Below, one piece after another: positions 59,842 to 64,000 of a stretch of DNA of 64,000 bases. Origin of the DNA: Crocodylus rhombifer. Its lineage: Eukaryota > Chordata > Crocodylia > Crocodylidae. The position numbers and the translations under genes are program-made. The notes below the pieces were generated by a model. It did no database searches and had not been told where the DNA came from. It worked only from the letters and a program-made list of their open reading frames with translations. The stretch is taken from contig JAVSML010024593.1 of NCBI GenBank assembly GCA_038503035.1, positions 62,001-126,000 on the forward strand, in the 5' to 3' direction. Each line of letters begins with the position of its first letter. Position 1 is the stretch's first letter.

Positions 59842-60700
59842 GACTGCCAGGTGGCCCTTACCCTGCTCAAGCTGGCCACTCCCACCAGCCTCTGGTATGT
59901 GAACCATCTCCTTGGGGTGGGCAAGGCCACTGCTGGGAGGTCATCCTGGAGGTATGCAGTGCCCTCCAAGACATGCTGGGGCACACAGTGCTCTGGGTGA
60001 ATGACTCCCAGGCAATGGTGGCAGGGTTCTGTGTCCTAGGATTCCCCCCAGTGCACTGGGGCCCTGGATGGAAACCATATCTCTGTCATCTGCCTGCCTG
60101 ACAGTGACCACTCCTACAGCCAGCAGGGCTCTCACTGCATGATGCTTCAGACCATAGTTGACCACCACAGTGCTAGCTGGGCAAGCAATGCCCATGATGC
60201 CTGTGCATTTCACAACTTCACCCTTCTAATGCAGAGTGGCTACTTCGTGCTGGGGGTGCTGGACCTGTAGCTGTGTGCTGCAGTGGTCCTGCTCCTCCTT
60301 ATTGGGAATCCCACCTACCTGCTCCTGCCCTTGCTCCTGCAGCCCTACACTGGACAGCTGGACCCCTGTCAGGCCCACTTTAATTGGTGCTTGGGCCAAA
60401 CCTGCACCCTGGTGGAATGTGCCTTCAGCCACCTCAAGGGATCTTGATGCACCCTCACCACCTGCATTGAGTTCACTGAGGACACCCTCCCCTGGATCAT
60501 TGTTACAGCCTGTGTGCTGCATAATATCTGTGAGGTCTGGGGGAAACTGTTTTGCAAAGTCTGGGTGGAGGAGACATGGTCGGCAGAAGATGCCTGGCAG
60601 TGGGATCACCGGTTGTGGCAGCAGCAGGCACCTCCCACTGAGGACCTGGGAGAGCTGCATGCCCAACCCTGGGGGCCAGGGCACTGGGTGTGAGAGGCAC
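59842..60700 (+). pseudogene. PIF/Harbinger DDE transposase remnant
   Basis: In order, with frame changes: CQVALTLLKLATPTSLWYVN, HLLGVGKATAG (59842-59940), VILEVCSALQDMLGH (about 59940-59985), GFPQCTGALDGNHISVICLP with the first catalytic Asp (about 60040-60100), SYSQQGSHCMMLQTIVDHHS with the second Asp (about 60110-60170), NAHDACAFHNFTLLMQSGYF (60190-60245), LLLQPYTGQLDPCQAHFNW (about 60335-60385), TLVECAFSHLKGS with the catalytic Glu (about 60408-60447), then a stop, and PWIIVTACVLHNICEVW (about 60490-60540). These match the DDE_Tnp_4/HARBI1 fold. All three catalytic residues are present, but stops and frameshifts kill the copy. It is not the domesticated host gene HARBI1, because the frame is broken. 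Confidence 0.85.
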
Positions 60701-60819
60701 TGGCTGACTACCCCCTCTTGCACTCCTTGCTGTAGCCCACCTAGACAACCACCCATGGACCCTTCCACCCCTTCTGCCATCCCCTAGCATCACATTCACT
60801 GCAGATGCATCTCAGAGGA

Positions 60820-62560
60820 ACAGCAGTTTTTATTCCCCTCACATCAAATGCCTCCCCACCCAAAAAACAGACCCCGCTCCTTCCTCCCCAGCAAACAGAG
60901 CCTCCCTCTCCCTTCCTACCACTCACAACAGACTCTCCACCACCCAACCCACCTACCAACAATAAAACAGCCTTTTCACCATGCAAAATATTTACAAATG
61001 AAGCTCTGTGCTTGTGTGCATGCCCTCCTGGCATGGGCAGCTGTGGGATAGGGGGGGCCTAGGAGGCAAAGTCCAGGTCAGGTTGCCAGCACCCTGAACT
61101 CTGGCCATTTCCCCATGGGGGTGCATATCTCAGCAAGCCCAGCAGGCAGAGGGCTCACCCAGGAGTGATTGCAGCTGCTGGTCATCCAGCGTGGGAAGCT
61201 TCCCCTCCAGTATCTGGTGTGTGGTTCTGGCCCCACTCTAGGCAGTTCCAGCTCCGCATTCAGGTGAAGCCGGGGTGAGCAGCAGGGCTGGGCCCAGGTG
61301 AAGGGGCTGGATGGCAGGGAACCCGGGATTGGGGGCTAGGGCATGGGCTTCTGGTTGGTGGAGACAGCAGTGGACCCAGGCCTGTGGTGGGGCCTATTTC
61401 TGAGTGGCAGGCAGCTGCTAGGGAGAAGGTAGGCCTAGGGTTGGGGGCCAGGCAGCAGATGACATGGAGGCAATCACCAAGGCCAAGTCAGTGTTCAGTT
61501 CCCAGTGGTCCTCTGTGGCCTGCTGAGGACCATTGTCTGCTCCTGCAGTGCCTCCACCTGCTCATGCTTCAGAGCCAGGAGCTATGCCCAGAACTCCCAG
61601 TCCTCCTGGTTCTGTGCCTCCTCACATCAGTCCCATGCCTCCTTACAGACCATGTCCTCTGCCTGCCACCTGTTCTGGCAGGCCATGTCCTCTGCCCACC
61701 AGGCTCATGCATCTGCAAGATAGGTCTCTGATACTGTCACCAGCTGGTCTGGGAGGAGGGTCCTGTCTTGGGTCCTCCTCTGGCAAAGCTGGTGCATCTG
61801 CAGGCCCCTGGCTGTGGGCAGTGGCAACCCTAAGCCTGCATCCCAGCTACCAACAGTGGCCTCTCCCCTGCGTGCAGCTGCAGGACATGCAGAGCCATGA
61901 GAAAGAAGCTGTTTGTGAGATTATATATTTCTGAGATAAGAGGCTCTGCACCAGGGGCCATGTGTTGCCCATCCTCAGATTGAGAAGTGGGCATGCACGG
62001 GTGCCCAGGGACCATGGTTATTCAGCTAGGCAGGCCCAGGACCAGGCAGCCACTGACCAAGCCACCCATCCTCACTCACTCCTGAGGGGCAGGTGGGGTT
62101 CTGAGCACTGGCCAAAGGCAGCCTGCCTCCACAGCCCCCTTCCCAGGGTGGGACAGGCTAGGCTCCAAGTAGCACTTGCTGCTGTGGCTCCAGACCCCAC
62201 TGTCCACCCCATGGCACCCAGGCTCAGAGGTGTGGGGTCCCATATGACTGAGATGCAGAGCTGCCCCTCCCCATAGGGGGGGCCTCTTCAGGGAGGTGCC
62301 CTGGGGCCAGCCTCCCCCCACCTAGCACTGATGCTGCACCCTGAGCATGCCCCTGCTGTGCATGTCATGGGTGCTGTATAAGGAGCTGTTTTTGTGTACT
62401 GAGGGGAGCCCAACTCACTACACCCTGCTATTGCTGATAACCATGGTCTCCTGGGTGAATCTGAGCATTTGGCATTGGACCCTGAGCTTTGACAGGGGTG
62501 GGGGGCAAGCCAAGGCTCCCCTGCAACTGCTGCCACTGCCTGGATGGCTACCTGTGGCTA
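60820..62560 (-). other. Region where a Harbinger accessory gene would lie
   Basis: The minus strand from about 62560 down to 60830 is GC-rich with several short frames and ends near a minus-strand AATAAA (complement at 60829). By position and direction it could have held the Myb/SANT-domain protein of Harbinger. I cannot find the trihelix tryptophan pattern in any frame, so this is a placement argument only. Confidence 0.3.
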
Positions 62561-62569
62561 CACTACATG

Positions 62570-62620
62570 TCTGTTAGAAATGGAATATTGTTAGAAATGG
62601 AGTATTGTTAGAAATGCACA
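62570..62620. repeat. Three 17-bp tandem units
   Basis: TGTTAGAAATGG(A)... repeats three times with 17-base spacing, starting at about 62571, 62588 and 62605. A further TGTTAGAAA occurs at about 62832, just before the CR1. The units might be part of an LTR or a local expansion. Confidence 0.7.
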
Positions 62621-62835
62621 GCTTGCATCTTGCACCTGATAAGAAAGAAACACTGCCAAGGACTTTATTCCTTTCCTAGCCTTGCCACAGCTTTTCTTAT
62701 ACTAAATCGCAGACTCTCCCCCAGCTTCACAAGTGGCATTAGGAGAGTACTGTATTAGCAATAATGGTACAGGGAGGAGTTTGGGACATAGCCAGTGTAC
62801 ATGGACATTGAAATGGGTCCGAACATGCACTACCT
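62621..62835. other. Unassigned spacer
   Basis: About 215 bases of unknown origin between the 17-bp units and the CR1, with TGTTAGAAA phrases at both ends. It may be a small insertion. Confidence 0.35.
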
Positions 62836-64000
62836 GTTAGAAAGGGAGGAGAGTGGATCCGGCTAACTACAGGCCCATTAGCCTGACTTCTATCCTGGGG
62901 AAGATCTTAGAAAAGTTTATTAAGGAGGCCATCCTTGATGGACTGGCCCAGGCTAACATTCTAAGGGATAGCCAGCACGGGTTTGTTGTGGGTAGGTCTT
63001 GTTTGACCAATCTCATTTCCTTCTATGACCAGGTGACCTATCACCTGGACAAGGGAGAAGAGATTGATGTCATATATCTTGACTTCAAAAAAGCTTTTGA
63101 TCTGGTATCCCATGATCACCTCTTGGCCAAACTGCCCAGTTGTGGCCTTGGCTCCACCACGATCCACTGGCTGGGAAATTGGCTTCGTGGTCGGACCCAG
63201 AGGGTTATGATTGATGGCAGTCACTCATCATGGTGCCCTGTGACCGGTGGGGTCCCTCAAGGCTCTGTCCTGGGACCCATACTGTTCAACATCTTCATTA
63301 ATGATGTGGACATTGGAGTCAGGAGTGGACTGGCCAAGTTCGCCAATGACACCAAACTTTGGGGCAAAGCATCCACGCCAGAAGATAGGTGGGTGATCCA
63401 GGCTGACCTGGACAAGCTCAGCAAATGGGCAGACGAGAACCTGATGGTGTTTAACACCGAAAAATGCAAGGTTCTCCACCTTGGGAGGAAAAACCTGCAG
63501 CATCCTTATAGGCTCGGCAGTGCTACGTTGGTTAGCACTACAGAAGAAAAAGACTTGGGGATCATCATTGACCACAAGATGAACATGAGCCTGCAATGCA
63601 ATGCTGCGGCTAGTAAAGCGACCAAAATGCTGGCTTGCATCCATAGATGCTTCTCGAGCAAATCCCGGGACGTCATTCTCCCCTTGTACTCGGCCTTGGT
63701 GAGCCGCAGCTGGAGTATTGCATCCAGTTTTGGGCTCCACAATTCAAAAAGGATGTGGAGAAGCTTGAGAGAGTCCAGAGGAGAGCCACGCGCATGATCA
63801 GAGGTCAGGAAAACAGATCTTACGATGACAGGCTGAGAGCCATGGGACTCTTTAGCCTGGAAAAGCGCAGGCTCAGGGGTGATCTGATGGCCACCTATAA
63901 GTTTATCAGGGGTGACCACCAGGATCTGGGGGAACGTCTGTTCACCAGAGCGCCCCAAGGGATGACGAGGTCAAACGGTCATAAACTACTACAAGACCAT
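62836..64000 (+). mobile_element. CR1 LINE, runs off window end
   Basis: A CR1 of the same subfamily as that at 1984-3450. It begins within the RT (AGAAAGGGAGGAGAGTGGAT) and continues beyond base 64000 into the C-terminal region (CGTCTGTTCACCAGAGCGCC). No endonuclease is present, so it is 5'-truncated. Confidence 0.9.
62853..64000 (+). pseudogene. CR1 reverse transcriptase, long open core
   Basis: A 314-codon frame (62853-63797) carries MDPANYRPISLTSILGKILE, the motif IDVIYLDFKKAFDLVSH with catalytic Asp at 77, GGVPQGSVLGPILFNIFIND, and KFANDTKLWG (about 162-171). The second catalytic pair is AND instead of ADD, so one Asp is lost to Asn. The frame then shifts after LPLYSALVS and reads alternative codons (SRSWSIASSFGLHNSKR) to a stop. 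The true C-terminus resumes in another frame near 63790 (RMIRGQ) and continues past the window. It lacks the endonuclease. Confidence 0.9.

Larger units (their letters stand above)
59113..62570 (+). mobile_element. PIF/Harbinger transposon, decayed autonomous copy
   Basis: The left part starts with AGGCATCTACACATGCAGG (about 59114), resembling the MITE ends at 3644 (GGGCACGTCTACAC). The transposase remnant lies at 59842-60700. Between it and the right part are two polyadenylation-type signals facing each other: TTTATT at about 60829, i.e. AATAAA on the minus strand, and AATAAA at about 60961. This suggests a convergent second gene on the minus strand, as the Myb/SANT-like accessory gene of Harbinger often is. 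That gene is not recognisable here. The right end (about 62570) is tentative. Length about 3.5 kb is typical. Confidence 0.7.

Noticed and set aside
59842..60700. Domesticated HARBI1 host gene
   Set aside because: In-frame stops and frameshifts, and transposon-like surroundings, point to a dead transposon copy.

Overview
This window looks like vertebrate, most probably crocodilian, non-genic DNA. It has no operons, ribosome-binding sites or compact open frames. It is AT-leaning with low-complexity tracts and is filled with CR1 non-LTR retrotransposons in many states of decay, plus vertebrate-type DNA transposons (hAT, PIF/Harbinger, Helitron). The CR1 3' tails (TCTATGA / AGAATCAT types), several CR1 subfamilies of different ages and palindromic Harbinger-like MITEs resembling the crocodilian 'Chompy' type suggest Crocodylia. 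That placement is inference from repeat content, and a turtle is the main alternative. I found no host protein-coding exon, tRNA or rRNA that I can support.

Layout. 0-5.8 kb: a palindromic MITE, a 90-bp direct repeat pair, a 5'-truncated CR1 (+) and a TIR-bearing MITE. 5.8-8.8 kb: a CR1 (-) with endonuclease and reverse-transcriptase remnants, split by a ~600-bp LTR-like insertion. 8.8-20.5 kb: mostly unassigned sequence, but with a well-delimited non-autonomous hAT (11523-12793, exact 8-bp target duplication) and a Helitron-like element (16131-16951, TC start, 3' hairpin, CTAG end, A|T insertion site). 20.56-28.05 kb: a large decayed hAT whose transposase is split by CR1-derived DNA and a ~970-bp unknown block. 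It also carries a perfect 34-bp inverted repeat. 28-37.6 kb: mostly unassigned, with CR1 tails, a second palindromic MITE, a ~285-bp inverted repeat pair about 1 kb apart, and a 40-bp minisatellite. 37.6-43.6 kb: a CR1 cluster, including the longest copy (about 40.6-43.57 kb, +) and a CR1 (-) that interrupts a ~20-bp minisatellite. 43.6-55 kb: mostly unassigned, with a small hAT-like element and a foldback repeat. 55-58.6 kb: an ancient CR1/L3-like copy (+) and a Tx1/L1-like LINE (-). 59.1-62.6 kb: a PIF/Harbinger transposon with a recognisable but broken DDE transposase. 62.8-64 kb: a CR1 (+) running off the window.

All coding remnants belong to mobile elements, and all carry frameshifts, stops or lost catalytic residues. 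The interest lies in the nesting order and in the structural repeats, not in a working gene system.
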